A stretch of DNA of 64,000 nucleotides from Dactylonectria macrodidyma (GCA_020744425.1 JAGMUV010000001.1:3658001-3722000); one strand, 5' to 3'; counted from the stretch's first letter, positions 31,189 to 44,695 are shown. The notes: generated by a model from the sequence alone, not told the origin. Program-made: numbers and translations.

Positions 31189-34100
31189 TATATATATTTA
31201 TATATTTATTTAGGTTTAATAGTTTATAAAGAGAGATTCTTTAGCTGCTTATACTAAGGCTAAGAGCTCTGCTTCTATTATTAATATTATAACTATATCT
31301 TATTTATTAGCTTTCTATTTAATCAGTCTATTAAATAGCTTAATAGTATATACTTATAAGCTCTTCTAATTAGTTATATTATTAGTAAAAGAGGCATTAC
31401 TAGTAATGCTAAGGCTGCTAGGCCTTCTAAAGGATAGAGCTAGGTTCTTTATATATATAAAGTAGTAAATAATGCGGTTAACCGCTTCTTAATATATTTA
31501 ACTTAGATTAGTAAGGAATCTAGCTAATTTAAAAATAGTAAAGGCTATATTTAGTCAGGTATTAACTATAATATAAAGGATTAATCTAATCTTATATTAG
31601 TATTATTAAATTTCTATTAGAGTTACTAGCCTTATTATAAGCTATAGCTTTAACTAAGTTATTAGTACTATAACTATTCCTTTATTAGCTAGGTTTATAA
31701 TTTTCTTAATATAGGCTGCTTAAGATAGCTAGATCTTCTTTATAAGTCAGTCTTATATAACTTCTATTCTAAAGAACTATTATATAAGGTTATTACTTAT
31801 TAGTTTATATCTTAATTAGAGTTATTTAATTAGGTCTTTAGCTTTATTTTTTTATATTTTCTTATAGGCCAGAATGATATTATTAATATATATAAAGAAG
31901 AGGATTCTTTCTTTTTTAAAGTAGTAAGGCTCGTATAGAACTGGCTTATAGCTTAGTTTTAAGAGAGTTTTAGAAAGCTCCTTTTACTATAATAAGAGGA
32001 AGACTCTCAGTCTATATAAAGTTTTATTAAGCTATAAAATAGTTCCTGCCTTCTTATAGTTAGGAAGTATCTATATAAAGATATCTTAATTAATTAAAGC
32101 ATATATAAATACATTAATTATATTATATTAGACTATTTCTAAATTAAACTTTACTATAATAGCTATTAAAGTCTAAAAGGACCTTTTAGTTAAAGTAGCT
32201 ATATATATATCTTATAGCTTCCTTTTTACTTATTAATCTTTTTAAACTACTAACCAGGTCTTATATTTCTAAAAGTAATTATATTTATCTATTTTATAGA
32301 TATATACTTATATATAGCCTAAGACCTATTAATTAGATACTTAAGGGTCTTTAGCTTAAATCTTAGTTTATAACCTTATTTCTTTATAACTTTAAAAATA
32401 GATTTCATTAGTCTTCTAAAAGAGGTTTCTTAATAGATATCTTATAAGATCTTAATGCTTTATTAGTACTAAAAGTAATGCATTTTTATATACTTTTACT
32501 CTTTTATAGATCTTCTATTCTATTAAGGTTTATAAAGAAGATTTAGTTTTAATTAAAAAAGCTACTTATTATATAATCATTTTATTCTCTTATTTTAATA
32601 TATTTTAAAGTAATTATATAAGTAAGGCAAATAGTAGTATATCTAGAGATATAAAGAAGTCTTTATATTCTACTCTTTTTACTTATAAGATTTTATTAAT
32701 TATTATTTATAAAACGATCTCTTATAAGTTTATTTAAGTCTTTTTCTTTAGAAAAATCCACTTTAATACAGTTTTTAGTCTTTAATTAATTAATTAGTTC
32801 ATTTTATTAAAAGGATGTAATTCATACGATTTCTTCTAAGTCTGCTTTTAAAAGCTTATCTTTAAAGTTCTCTTAGTCTTTATTATAGTCCTTATCTTTA
32901 TTAAAAATAATATTTTAAGTACTTACTATTTAATTAATTATAAAGACTTAGATCTTATAGATATTTAAGGATTTATATTTAATTAAGAAGCTGATTTATC
33001 TTTTTAGCTTAAGCTATATTTTATAATTAAACTTTTATTATATTTTAAGGGTTATAGTATAGGTCTTATAGTTAAATACTCTTAGATATATTTAATTAAA
33101 CTATTTTACTAATTATAAAATTCTTTTAGCTTTAGTTATTATTTCTATATAATTAATTATATAGTATTTTCTAGTATAATTTATAGTTTAGTATTTAGTT
33201 ATATAAATAAACTGCTATTCTACTGATTTCTGGCTATAGTTAATAAAAGAACTTAGTGCTTATTTATATAGCTCTTTTCTTATTCTTTATTATACTTCCT
33301 AAGTGTTTAATATTACTATTTTATACTTAGCTATATAGTGCTAAAGGCTTAATAATAATAGCTTTATTCTATATTAAGTTTCTAACTTATAATTTAATTT
33401 CTATAATCTTATTATTATATTTAATAACTTTAACTTTAATATTATATTAAATTTCTAAGTATTTAAAAAAGGATTTAAAGACTATAATTATAGCCTTTAT
33501 TATTTAAAATATAAGGTAATAATCCTAAATATAATCTATTAATCAGTAAGTAAGTAATATTTACAAAGTATAGCTACTTATTCCTTCTTTATAATTATAA
33601 AAATTAATAGTAATGTATTTACTAGCTCTTTAGTCAGACTGCTTTAAAACCTGTCTGACTTCTCTCTTAATCTTTAATAAGCTATAAGTATTATATTTAA
33701 CTATTATTAGTCTTCGAATTCGCATTTCTTAAAATACTAAGACGAAGTATTTAAGAGCTTATAGTCCTGAATGCTCTAAGTAATTATATTAATAAATAGC
33801 CTCTTCTACTAAAGGAGCTCTCTTAGTATAAGAAGTGAACTTATAGGCTGCTTGTATTAACTTTAATAATAAGCTAACTATATAATTAGTAATTAGAAGT
33901 TTCTTTAATAGCTAGTTTTAATAAGTTCTTAAACTTCTTTTAAATAAGAGCTTTTACTTATATTTAAAAGTCTAGGTCTTCTTTAAAGGCTTTTCTTACT
34001 TTTATTTAAAAAAAATTTAAAGCCTAAATCCTTTTTAAGCTATATTTAGAAAAATATAAAAGCATTTCTTAAGAGAATAGAGTAGACCGTATACTAAGCA

Positions 34101-34878
34101 TTTCTCTTAATCATTAAGAGACTTTTAATACTTTATCTTTTCTCTGCTTTTCTTTATAAAATAGTACTAGCCTTTAATAATATAAGCGTCCTCTAATTTA
34201 TTATCCTAAGGGTCCTCCTTAGTAAAGCTTGTAGAGAATGCACCTTAGGAGATTTTTCCTATATGACTTAGGCCTTATAAAACCTCTGCATTTTTAAGCT
34301 TATTCTAGAAGGCATTTACTAGATCTTAATAGATAAGGGATTCTTCTTAGATTAGGTTTTATTAGCTAATTTTATAAGCTGCTATTTAAGTAAGGAGAAA
34401 GTATGAAGAGATATTAAGAAAGTCATATACTTAAGAATTATAAAAGAGGGTCTTAAAGACTTTTTATTACTATCCTTTAGCTAAGGCTTCTTCTTACTCT
34501 TCTAACTATTTAAGTGCTTAAGTTATAGTCTTTAGAAGTATTTTCATAAGGGCTAAGTATGTATTTTAAATATCTTATATTTTATCTATTTCTAACTTCC
34601 TACACTAAGCATAGAGATTGTAGTGCTATTCATAGATCGACTTATATAGCTAATAATAGGTCTGGATATAACTAAGAAAGACAGTTCGGATAATCCAGTC
34701 TTAAAGGGTTCTTAGAGACTTCTTCTATCTTTCTAATGACTTTTCTTAAAGCTAATAGAAGGAGAGGTCTTATTAGAAGCTCTTCTAACTTTATTTAGTT
34801 AGGTTAGATAAAGACTATATTCTATTAGTTATCTCTTATATATTATCTAAATTAGACCTTTTAGTCTTAAGTATTTCT

Positions 34879-35262
34879 TATCACAGCCTAGGTTCCCACC
34901 AGGCGGTCAGGAACGGCAGAACGATAGGACCCGCATCTGGTTCAGACTAATAGCATGGCCCCGCCCTGGGACCGACGCCCCACTAGGACTGACGGCGACG
35001 GTCCAGGACTGATAGCAGTCCTCCGGGCAGGACAGCAGTCTACTTAGTATATAGTTAACTGAGGAAGTGCACATTTAATATAAGCAGCTCCTTAGTTATT
35101 AATATAACTTAGTTATATTAAGTATATTTCACTCTACTATTACTAAACGTAATAAGTATTATTTAACCTTAACTTGCTTAATTACTTTATTATATAAACC
35201 CCTAGATTAGGACCTAATATATACTAGCCTTATGAAGATAGTGTACTAACCTAATTATTATA
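34879..35262 (+). repeat. 5' LTR of gypsy-B
   Basis: Begins TATCACAGCCTAGGTTCCCA. The first 170 bp remain GC-rich whereas the rest is AT-rich. TATATAA box near 35194. Confidence 0.85.
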
Positions 35263-38200
35263 TATTAATAGCTCTTATTTATTATATTACTTATATTAAG
35301 CTTAAATAATATCGAATTACTATAATAGCTCTACTTACTATACTTAGTTTGACTCTATCCTCTTCTTATTAGCTGATAGGCAAATTACCTATCCTAGTCC
35401 TAATAGACACGGATGATGAAGAAGAAGTTATTATGCCTGTAAGTTATGAAGTAGAAGTATGCAAACTAGAGCGACATAATAAACGACTTAGCGATAAGTT
35501 TAATAAACTTACTAAAGCCTCCTATAGGGATACTATTAAGAAGTAAGGATAAATCGATAACTTAAATGACTAAGTCAAAGCACTTATAGACAAACTCAAG
35601 AGGCTTACTAAGGCCTCTAAGAAATAAACTAGCCTCTATAAGGACTATATTGAGAATCTGGCCTCTAATTCAGCAATAGGAAAAGACGCTGGAGAAATCC
35701 TTAAACTAAGACAACCGGACCCCTATAATAGAACTATAGCTACGCTCTAAGGATTCCTGACACAGCTCAGGGCCTACTAGCTATATTATCTAACCCAGTT
35801 CGTCACTAGTAATGCTAAAGTCTAGCACACTATAGGGTTCCTTAAGGACAAAGCTCTCCGATAGTTTAAACCTATTATAAAGGACTATATTAACTATGTC
35901 TACGCTAATAGGAAGGAAGAAACTAAAGCTATTTACAGAAGCTATAAAGTCTTTGAGCATGAGCTTAGAAGCGCTTTCAGACTCTAGGACGAGAAACGAG
36001 CAGTAGAATAGCAAATCCAGAAACTTTATCAGAAAGGAGCAGCGTCTATATACGCAGCCAAACACCGCAACCTCGCCTTATGACTTAACTAAGGAGAAGA
36101 AGGATATATAGTAAGTTTCTATAAAGGGTTGAAGTCTGATATTAAAGACGCGATAGTCAGGAAAACTAAACCCACTACGTATAACGGACTAGTATAACTT
36201 ACTGTGGAAATCGATGATTAGTAATTCGAAAGACGATAGGAAAAGAAGGCTGAGAAATCCAGAGGATCCTATACCCTGTAGTAAAAGAATAGAAGAAACT
36301 ACGTAAATTAAGGAAAGAAATGACAAACGGATACCTCATATAGAACAGACTCGAGCCCTATGAACATTAGGATGGTTAAGAAGGACTACTCTAAGGTCCT
36401 CTATTAGAACTACGGCATCCTAGGACATACTTCCTACAAATGCTAAAAGCCCAAAACCGATTAATAATTCAAACCAGTACCTGAAGGTAAGAAGAAGGTA
36501 AGATGGGTCAGCTAATAGAAGGAAGAACTACAGATAGGTAAGAAAATAGTCATAATGGCCAGAGCAGGTTATAATAATATGGGGATTTTATCTAACGAAA
36601 TCACCTCCCTTATGAACGAAGAACTTAAGAGCGAAGAAATACTTAAAAATGAAACCCATAAGGAAGGAAAGCCAAGCTGGAAGATAGAAAAAGAATAGTA
36701 AATACTCTTTAAAGATTGATAGAAGGGTATGACTTCTAATATTAATAATATCTTAACGCTCTGGATACTAGTTCTATTACTTTCAAGGCCGAAAAAGGAA
36801 AGACTACTTTATAGTACTATCAGAAAGATTAGTATAGTCAGGAAGGGCAAAGAAATCCGAAAGGAAGACACTTTTAAGTATATTTAACTAATAGTAGAAA
36901 TAATAGATAAAGAAAGCAATACCCTAGATTAATAACCTGCTTTAAAAACACTACCAATCATAGTATCCCCTTATAAAGGCATTACTAAAATCTCACAATA
37001 ATAACAAACAAATAATAAAATCAGACGTAAGTACTACCTGCATAAGGAAGGAGAGCTAAGCATTAGTATAGGCGCTAAAGCCAGATAAATAAGAAGGCTT
37101 AGACTCCCTATTACTAATAAAGACATACTAGCCCCTGCGGATAAGGACCCCGAGTCTAGCGACAGCAGCAGTATTAATAATACCTCGGAAGAAGAATCAG
37201 TCGCTTTATAACTACTTAAATAGGAGCTAGAAGGAAACACCTCTGATTTCTCCCTAGGAAAGGACAGAAAAAGCAAGCGAATGCTAAAGCAACTCATTAA
37301 AAGAACGTTAGATACAGCAGAAGGATAACCTATCTATGTCTACGCAATCTAGCGAAAAGACCTTACTAAGGCAGATAATCGGATAGGACGAGCAATTATT
37401 AGCAACGAACTATCACTATACCCCTAATACCCTAAGCATATTGATATATCCTAGATATTATATACTTACTATGTATACTTATTATATTGCTTTAAGAAAC
37501 TTTATTATAATTATTACTCTATATGAACTATACTCTAGCTACTATAATGGTTCTATGATAGGACTAAAGTATGGGACTATAGAGTTATTAAATAGTTTGA
37601 AGGGATAGGAGTGGCTTAGCTTAAGCTATAAAATAACTTCTACTCTAAGGAATATGTCGAAAAAGGCTTAATAATTAATAACTATATTATAAAAGAATGC
37701 TATATACACAAAAGAGAAAAAGTACAATTATAGCATAGCCTACTAAAGTATCTAGCTAACCATACTATAAACTATAGTAACAGGAAGTGCCTTAAGCACA
37801 CAGAATACTTACAAGCAATCCACAAGAGGATCCATAAGATGTATAAAGATGGGTTCGATTTTAAGACCCGCATAGGAAGAGAACTCTGCAATAGGCTATA
37901 GTATGAAGAAATCCGCAAGTACGCAAAAAACGACACTCGCTGTTTATAATAGAGCGATAGATAAGTATAGTAGAAGCAGAAATAACGCTTCTGAAAAAGG
38001 CTCTAAGTACTATAAAAAGTCCTAAAGAGGACATAATTATAATAGAAGTCTGAATCAATAGAATATAAGTAATAGTACTAGTAGACTGTAATACTACTAT
38101 GAATTATATCTAACTAAAGTTAGTAAATAAGTTAGTATTATTATAGAAATATAAGAAATTTCCTTATGAAGTATCTAACTTAAAAGGAATACCTTTTAAC

Positions 38201-41200
38201 TATAATAAAAGAAAGGTATTATAAGAGATTAATTACCTTAAAGTACTTATAGAAAGAAAAAACTAAAGAGTGGATTTTAATATTCTTAATGTCAAAGACT
38301 ACCTAGTAGTACTTAGATAACCTTAGCTATAAAGGCATAACCCTAATATCGACTAGGAGAAAGGCCAAATGCGCTAGAAAGATGCATCTCCCCAGATCGC
38401 AGACAGCGATGGACATAACCCGAGATCTCAAGCTTCAATCAGCAATAGAAATAACAACAAAGTCATAAAAGAAGAAACAACAGATACTTCCTCACCTCCG
38501 AAGGGAATAAAATAGAAGCACTAATAAGGGAAAATGCAATATATAAAACGAGTTATCGCATTCATCTGAAAACAGTTCAGATAGATGGATAAGGACCTCG
38601 AAGAGTAGAAAAAACAATGATAAGTAAAGGAAGAATGACTTAAAAACGTACTCTTAAGATACTGAATCTACGAAAAACTCTTTAAGGAGGAACTTAAGAC
38701 AGGTCTTCTAGAACTAAGCGAATAGGACCTGGAAATTGTCTTAAAGGACGGGACCAACCTCAAGTTTTTTCCTATCTATAACCTTAATAATAATGAGCTA
38801 ATAATGCTAAGAGAATATATCTAAGAAATGGAGAGAAAAGGCTATATCTAGAAATCGAAGTCTTTAGCCAGATACCCAGTCATATTTATACCTAAAAAGA
38901 ACAGAAAGCTATACCTTTATATAGACTATAAGTAACTTAACTCAATTACTAAGAAGGATCGCATACTATTACCCCTAATTCCCAAGATGCGCAATAGGCT
39001 ATATAAGGCTAAGTAGTTTATAGTACTCAATCTTAAAAGAGCCTATAACCTAATCTATATTAAATAAGGACATAAATAGAAGACCGCTTTTAGAACCAAG
39101 TTCGGACTATATAAATACTTAGTTATGCCTTTTAAACTTACTAACGCACTAGCCGCATTCTAATAAATAATTAATAATATACTATGCAAATATCTTAATA
39201 TCTTCATTATATACTACTTAGATAATATACTTATTTTCTCTAAAAATGAGGAAGATTATAAGTAATATGTCTATATAGTATTATAAAAGCTATAAGACGC
39301 AAACTTACTTATTAAACCTAAAAAAAGCAACTTTTATACTTTAGAAGTAGAGTTCCTTAAGTATATTATATCTTATAACTAAGTGTGAATAGACCCTAAG
39401 AAGATTATAGCAGTATAGGAATAAAAATAACCCAAAAACCTCATAGAATTGCAATCCTTCCTTAAATTCATAAACTACTACTGACGATTCATTAAACACT
39501 TTAGTAAATATACTATCCCACTTACTAGGTTTATAAAGAAAGGAGTTAAGTTTAAATGGGATGATGAGGCAGAATAGGCCTTCTAGTCGATTAAGGACGC
39601 AATCACTTCAGAACCTATCTTAGTATTATTCGATCTTAATAAAGAAATCGAATTAGAAACTAATGCCTTAGGATTTACACTAAGTAGCCAGATTAGATAA
39701 AGAGATAAAAACGGATTATTATACCCCATTGCATTCTATTTATATAAAATGCATAGAATAGAACTTAACTACCCTATTTATAACCAAGAATTCCTAGCTA
39801 TTATTAACTACTTTAAGGAATTTTAATATTATCTTTTAAGAAGTAACTATAAAGTCAAGGTCTATATAGACTATAAGAATATCTTATACTTTATAATAAT
39901 ATAGAAACTTAGTAAATAATAACTTAAATATACTAAATATCTATTAGAATTTGACTATACTATTATCTATATAAAAAGATTAGAAAACAGACGAGCCAAT
40001 ACAATCAGCCAACGCGCTAATTTTAATACTAGAAAGATTAAGGCTAGTAAGCAAATCTTCTCCTTTACCCTTAAGAAACACTTATAATAAAAATACTTAG
40101 GATATATATACTAAAGCTACGAATACTTACTATAAGTAACATTTAACAGTATATACTATATAACTTATAATAATAAACTACTAAAGAAAATTAAATAATA
40201 CAATTAGACCTATAAGATAGATAGGGTTATAGGAAACCCCTGCCCAATTCCTACTTTATAGTTAGAACTACAGAAACTGCAAGTTCTAACAAAACTATAA
40301 GAACAGCTCATACAGGAGATATATTCTTATATACTATACAGACACTAAGGAGTTAATAAAACCCTTAAGAGAGTTAAAACGATATATACATTTCCTAGAA
40401 TTAAGAAGGTTGTGTAAGACGTTATCCGATAATATAGCCTTTATGTGAAAACTAAGGCATAATACTATAAGCCTTACAGAGAACTATAGCCCCTACTAAT
40501 AGCTTAGAGACCATAGTATTCTATTACTATAGATTTCATTATAAAACTACTTCTATCAGAAGACCTAGTAACCGGAGCCTTCTATAACAGCATTCTTATT
40601 ATTATAGACAGATTTATGAAATTTTCTTATTTTTTACTTTATAAAGAAGTAATAGACGCAGAAGAATTTACTTATATATTCAATCAGAATATTATCAGTA
40701 TATACGGATTACTAGTAGAGATTCTAACTAATAGAGGACCCCTATTCATATCTAAGTTTTAATAAGCTTTAATAGTATAGCTTAGACTTAACTACTGATT
40801 AACTACCGCATTCTGACTATAAGTAGACAGATAGATAAAAAGGATAAACCAGATCCTTAAATAATACTTATAGTACTATATTAACTACGAACAGAACGAC
40901 TAGGTTAAAAAACTACTAATAGCCTAACTAAGCTATAATACTACTATACATAAAAGCATAAAGCTCACACTAGTATTTGCGAATTTCAGATTCATACTTA
41001 ATGCGTATTATAAACTATAAAAAGGAATTATTAACCCTTATATAATACTTACCTCTAATAAACTGAAAAACCTTTATAAAGAACTAAGGACTGAACTTAA
41101 GTTTATTAGAAACCAGATAAAAAAATACTATAACCCTAAATGGATAAAGGGACTATCCTTTTCAGAGGGGGATATAGTCCTCTTAGCTATAAAAAATATG

Positions 41201-41639
41201 TCAATAGACAGGCTAAGTAAAAAACTCAACTATAAGTTCATTAGACCTTATAAAGTTCTAGAAAAAATCTTAGAAAATAACTACAGGTTAGATCTGAAGA
41301 ATAAAAAACATCCAGTATTCCACATTTCATTACTAGAACCATTTAAAAACATAATCATAGTTAATAATAGTTATAATTACGAACTATAAGTAGAAGATCC
41401 AGAGGAATACTATATCGAAGAAATCCATAATATAAAGAAAATTAATAGTAAAACAATATACTTTATTAAATAGAAAGACTACTTAGAAAGCAAAACATTA
41501 TAATAACCACTAGAAAACCTTAACTATATGTAATATCTACTAAAGGCATTCTATATATAATAGTAGAAGAAGAAGAAAGATTAGAAATAAAAGGGTCAAA
41601 TATCCTCAGACTTACAGACACTTAGTTAAAATCATTTAA

Positions 41640-42090
41640 GATAATAAGCAGTTATAACTCTTGCATTACTTAGTCCTCCTAAGCGTCTAAAGCCTCTAGT
41701 AGACCATCCTCCTCATTCAGACCTTAGAGTCTATAATAGACTATCTCTAAGCGTTTTTCTTTTACTTTACTTCGGGTTTTTTACAAATAAGTCAAACGGC
41801 CTGCTATAATGGCTATACGCACTTATAGGGAGGCCAACTCTTTATAAAGCTTTAAGAGATCCTCGCCTGCCTCTTCCTTATCTGCCTCCAGTTTCTTCTC
41901 AGTGTCTATAAGTTTAAGTACTATGACCAGTTAGTAACTAAGTATACTAAGAATGAAGAAATCACCTACAAGACGATACGACCTGCGAACCGTTATAAGA
42001 CTTCTTTAGCCTTATGCATTTACTATAATAAGACGAATTATTAGAAAAGATGCAGCTTTTACTGCAATAAAAGCACTAACTATAAGGCAT
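41640..42090 (-). pseudogene. RIPped antisense Zn2Cys6-like/coiled-coil ORF of gypsy-B
   Basis: Antisense to pol and next to the 3' LTR. Minus strand from ATG at 42090 reads MPYS*CFYCSKSCIFSNN... to KKSY (41995). With Tyr taken as TGY-to-TAY mutated Cys at residues 3, 22 and 32, the spacing is C2C6C8C2C6C, identical to the antisense gene at 22926. An intron-like gap (GTGATT at 41965 to CATAG at 41921, with TTACTAAC branch) separates it from a coiled coil (KLIDTEKKLEADKEEAGEDL..., 41917-41650) interrupted only by TAA/TAG at probable Gln codons. The exon join is off by one frame as I read it, so an indel or another splice site is likely. Not functional now. Confidence 0.6.
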
Positions 42091-42304
42091 GTCTGATAGT
42101 ACTCTAGTAATAGTAATAGTATAAGAAAGAGCGTTTGCTTCTAGAGTTTTGTATATAAGCAGTTTCTATATGCAGTTAGATATATTTATTAGTATGATAT
42201 ATTATGAAAAATATTTAGGAAGGAAGAATGATGAACTAACGGGGTTATTAGGCGAAGACTAGTTATGCAGCCTTAAGAATAAGACCCTGGGGGGAAAGAC
42301 ATCG

Positions 42305-42688
42305 TATTACGGCCTAGGTTCCCACCAGGCGGTCAGGAACAGCAGAACGATAGGACCCGCATCTAGTTCAGACTAATAGTATAGCCCTACCCTGGGACCG
42401 ACGCCCTACTAGGACTGATAGCAACGGTCTAGGACTAATAGCAGTCCTCCGGGCAGGACGGCAGTCCACCTAGTATATAGTTAATTAAAGAAGTGCACAT
42501 TTAATATGGGCAGTTCCTCAGCTATTAACATAACTTGGTTATATTAAGTATATTTCACTCTACTATTACTAGATATAATAAGCATTATTTAACCTTAACT
42601 CGCCTAATTACTTTATTATATAAACCCCTAGATCAGGACTTAGTATACACTAGCCTTATAAAGATAGCGTACTAACCCGATCGTCATA
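42305..42688 (+). repeat. 3' LTR of gypsy-B
   Basis: Begins TATTACGGCCTAGGTTCCCA, ends CGTCATA, then TTTCT. Compared with the 5' LTR the differences are C/T and G/A. Confidence 0.85.
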
Positions 42689-42974
42689 TTTCTAATTAAA
42701 TAGTTTATTATATTACTATTATTTTAGTATATTTATATTTTCTAATATCTAAGAAGGCTGGTTCCTCTTTAAAGAAAACCTTCCTTTTAAAGTGCTATTA
42801 TAGACCTAGAAAGTTAACTTAAAGAAGGAATTCATACTCTCAGTCTAGAAAGTCCCTAGGTTTTATAAGAATAGCTATAAGACCTTCTTTTTAGGATTTT
42901 CTATATAGTATTATAAATAAGATAGAAGGATTATTAAAGATATTAAAATAGGTTAAAGCAGTAAGACTCTTAAT

Positions 42975-43152
42975 TATTAAATATTAGGATGTAAAAATTG
43001 TATATTCTATGCTTGCTGCTTATATCTTAAAGTTTTAGAACAAGCTTTAAATACTCTTTCTCTTCTGTATAAAATCAGCTAGAAGCTGATTGCTAAGCCT
43101 TGTAGTAATAGGTGGCAATAAGTGGCAACTTTCGCCTCTAATATATCTAATA
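42975..43152 (-). repeat. 5' LTR of copia-BC
   Basis: 178 bp, reverse complement of the copia-A LTR; TG end changed to TA (TATTAAATATT). The adjoining 42710-42974 is the reverse of copia-A gag leader (18676-18910). Confidence 0.8.
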
Positions 43153-43616
43153 ACTATTATACTTAAACTTAGGGTTATTAAATAGTGTAATTATTAAAAG
43201 GCGTTTATAATAAGTAAAGGTAGAGAAAAATATCTATAAGTATCTTATTATAATAATATAAGTTTAGATATTCTATTTAAATAGTCTCTTATACTAAGAA
43301 TTATTAAAAAAGTTATAATAATAATAAGAAAACGCACTAACTTATAAAAGCATTAAGTATATTTTAGCTCTTACCTTAAGCTATAATAACTTTTTTTAAA
43401 AAGATTTAAGACTCTTAAAAATCTATAAATATATATAAGTATTACTTAGTAAAGTATAGATATTTTTTAATTATAGCTTTACTAATAAATAGCTAAATAA
43501 GTAATTTAAAATATATAATACTTTTCTTTTTAAAGAATATTAGAATTATCTTCTTAAAATAACTTAACCTAGCCTTTTTAATTAATTTTTTAATTTATAT
43601 ATAAGAGTCTTTTAAA
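43153..43616. other. AT-rich flank of copia-BC, possibly rest of the mariner element
   Basis: By the insertion logic this joins 17629 in the pre-insertion state and would hold the N-terminal half of the mariner transposase. Mutation is too heavy for me to see motifs. Confidence 0.35.
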
Positions 43617-44197
43617 AAATGCTACTTCTTTTAAAGATATTTTACTTACTAGCTTTACTATTAGTCACTTTAAGAAATATTATTCATTTTTAATTTAGTT
43701 CTTAAATTATTAATTACTTTTAAAGAGGCATAGTCTTAAGAATACCTCAGTCTTAAAGATTACTAAAACGATTCACTTACTATTAGAAAGTTACTAAGTC
43801 TTAATAGTTCTAGTTTCCTTAAGACTATAATTTATTACTATAGCCTTCAGCTTATTAAGGGTTTCTATATCCTTACTAAGCTTAGTATCTAGATTATATA
43901 TAGAAGGAGTATAGTAGCTATTAAAACTTGAGTTACTAGGAGTGTGGAGTGTGTTACGCTAGATGTTTATTATAGTGTTTATTGTGGGTCAGTTAGATCG
44001 CGAAGAGCTTAAAAATAACGCTGATCTTTGATAAGTTGGTCTCTGATGAGTTGAATTGCGATCTGGAATTATAAAGAGTTGAATTGCGACTTGGAATTGC
44101 GATGAGGTAACTTGGAATGCGATGAATGCAGAGCCCTCACGGGGCTTTTATCACATGACGATTTTGCCTTCTGACATCTAGCTTTTCTGTCTATTAA
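43617..44197. mobile_element. 1.1-kb dispersed repeat, copy 3, truncated at both ends
   Basis: Matches 6190-6790 of copy 1 (from AATGCTACTTCTTTTAAAGA to the first minisatellite unit TCTAGCTTTTCTGTCTA). Lacks both termini, so no target duplication is visible. Confidence 0.7.
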
Positions 44198-44274
44198 AAG
44201 TTAGCTTAAGTTTATATATACTTATAAAAAAGATCAAAAGTCTATAAAAGTAAGCTAAATGAGTGAAATAAGTA

Positions 44275-44695
44275 ACGTACTTGATAAGTGAGTGGGCCAC
44301 TTATACTATACAGCTAAAAGTGAAAATTCTCAATTTTCTAAAATCAGCTATATAAATATAGGAATTTCAAAGAATTAAATTAAGATATCTTAATAAAACA
44401 GTCAGTAGACAATATTTTTTTTACAATTTTGAAAAATTAATTTAGCTTTTTAAAAATAAAATTAATTAAAGAAAACAGTATAAATAAGATTATCTTAAAT
44501 AACTATATAAATATTTTTTTAAAAAATATAGGGAAATTTCTTATTATTATAATGAAATTAATGGATATATAACTTAAATTATATACATTTTAAGCCTAGT
44601 TTAGATTTTTAAACAATTTCTTAAAAATCGCACTTTAATATATAAAACTGGATTGGCCTACTCACTTGTTTAGCCTATTCACTTATTAAGTACGT
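44275..44695. mobile_element. MITE 'M', copy 2 (421 bp)
   Basis: Ends ACGTACTTGATAAGTGAGTG and ...CACTTATTAAGTACGT, flanked by TA (44273-44274, 44696-44697). AT-rich interior without coding capacity. Confidence 0.85.

Larger units (their letters stand above)
18154..31221 (+). repeat. Solo LTR 'D' interrupted by nested insertions (TSD GTTTA)
   Basis: Left arm 18154-18302 and right arm 30667-31221 (minus the MITE) together reproduce the uninterrupted LTR at 5536-5799. Five-base duplications GTTTA lie at 18149-18153 and 31222-31226. Between the arms, 18303-18498 and 30568-30666 form a 0.3-kb unrecognised insert that is itself the target of copia-A. The first bases TATTAG and last TTTAATA are TG/CA ends after G-to-A and C-to-T changes. 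Confidence 0.7.
34879..42688 (+). mobile_element. RIPped Ty3/gypsy 'B' (chromovirus-like), 7810 bp
   Basis: LTRs 34879-35262 and 42305-42688 (384 bp each), TSD TTTCT (34874-34878 and 42689-42693), inserted in copia-BC gag. Order on plus strand: gag about 35400-36700 (zinc-knuckle remnant LGHTSYKC at about 36421-36446), a long linker, RT about 38650-39400 (YLDNILIFS at about 39217-39243), RNase H about 39650-39960, integrase about 40280-40920, tail and chromodomain remnant 41170-41530. Stop codons occur every few dozen codons. LTR differences are nearly all transitions. An antisense ORF remnant lies between the chromodomain and the 3' LTR, as in the intact chromovirus. Confidence 0.85.
17630..43152 (-). 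mobile_element. RIPped Ty1/copia element 'BC' (minus), split by later insertions
   Basis: The 3' end (LTR 17630-17797 plus 17798-18153) and the rest (31222-43152 with 5' LTR 42975-43152) are two halves of one element. They abut exactly at the 5-bp duplication GTTTA created by the solo LTR D insertion, and the sequence read across (…CTCTCTTTA|TAAAC…) matches the continuous copia-A at about 30025-30045. The outer 5-bp flanks are ATTAC (17625-17629) and ACTAT (43153-43157), both one C-to-T step from ACTAC. Coding content parallels copia-A in reverse: RNase H near 31230-31560, RT near 31700-32800, integrase near 33300-33900, gag near 33960-34870 and 42694-42974. No intact frames. The gypsy at 34879-42688 interrupts gag. 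Confidence 0.8.
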
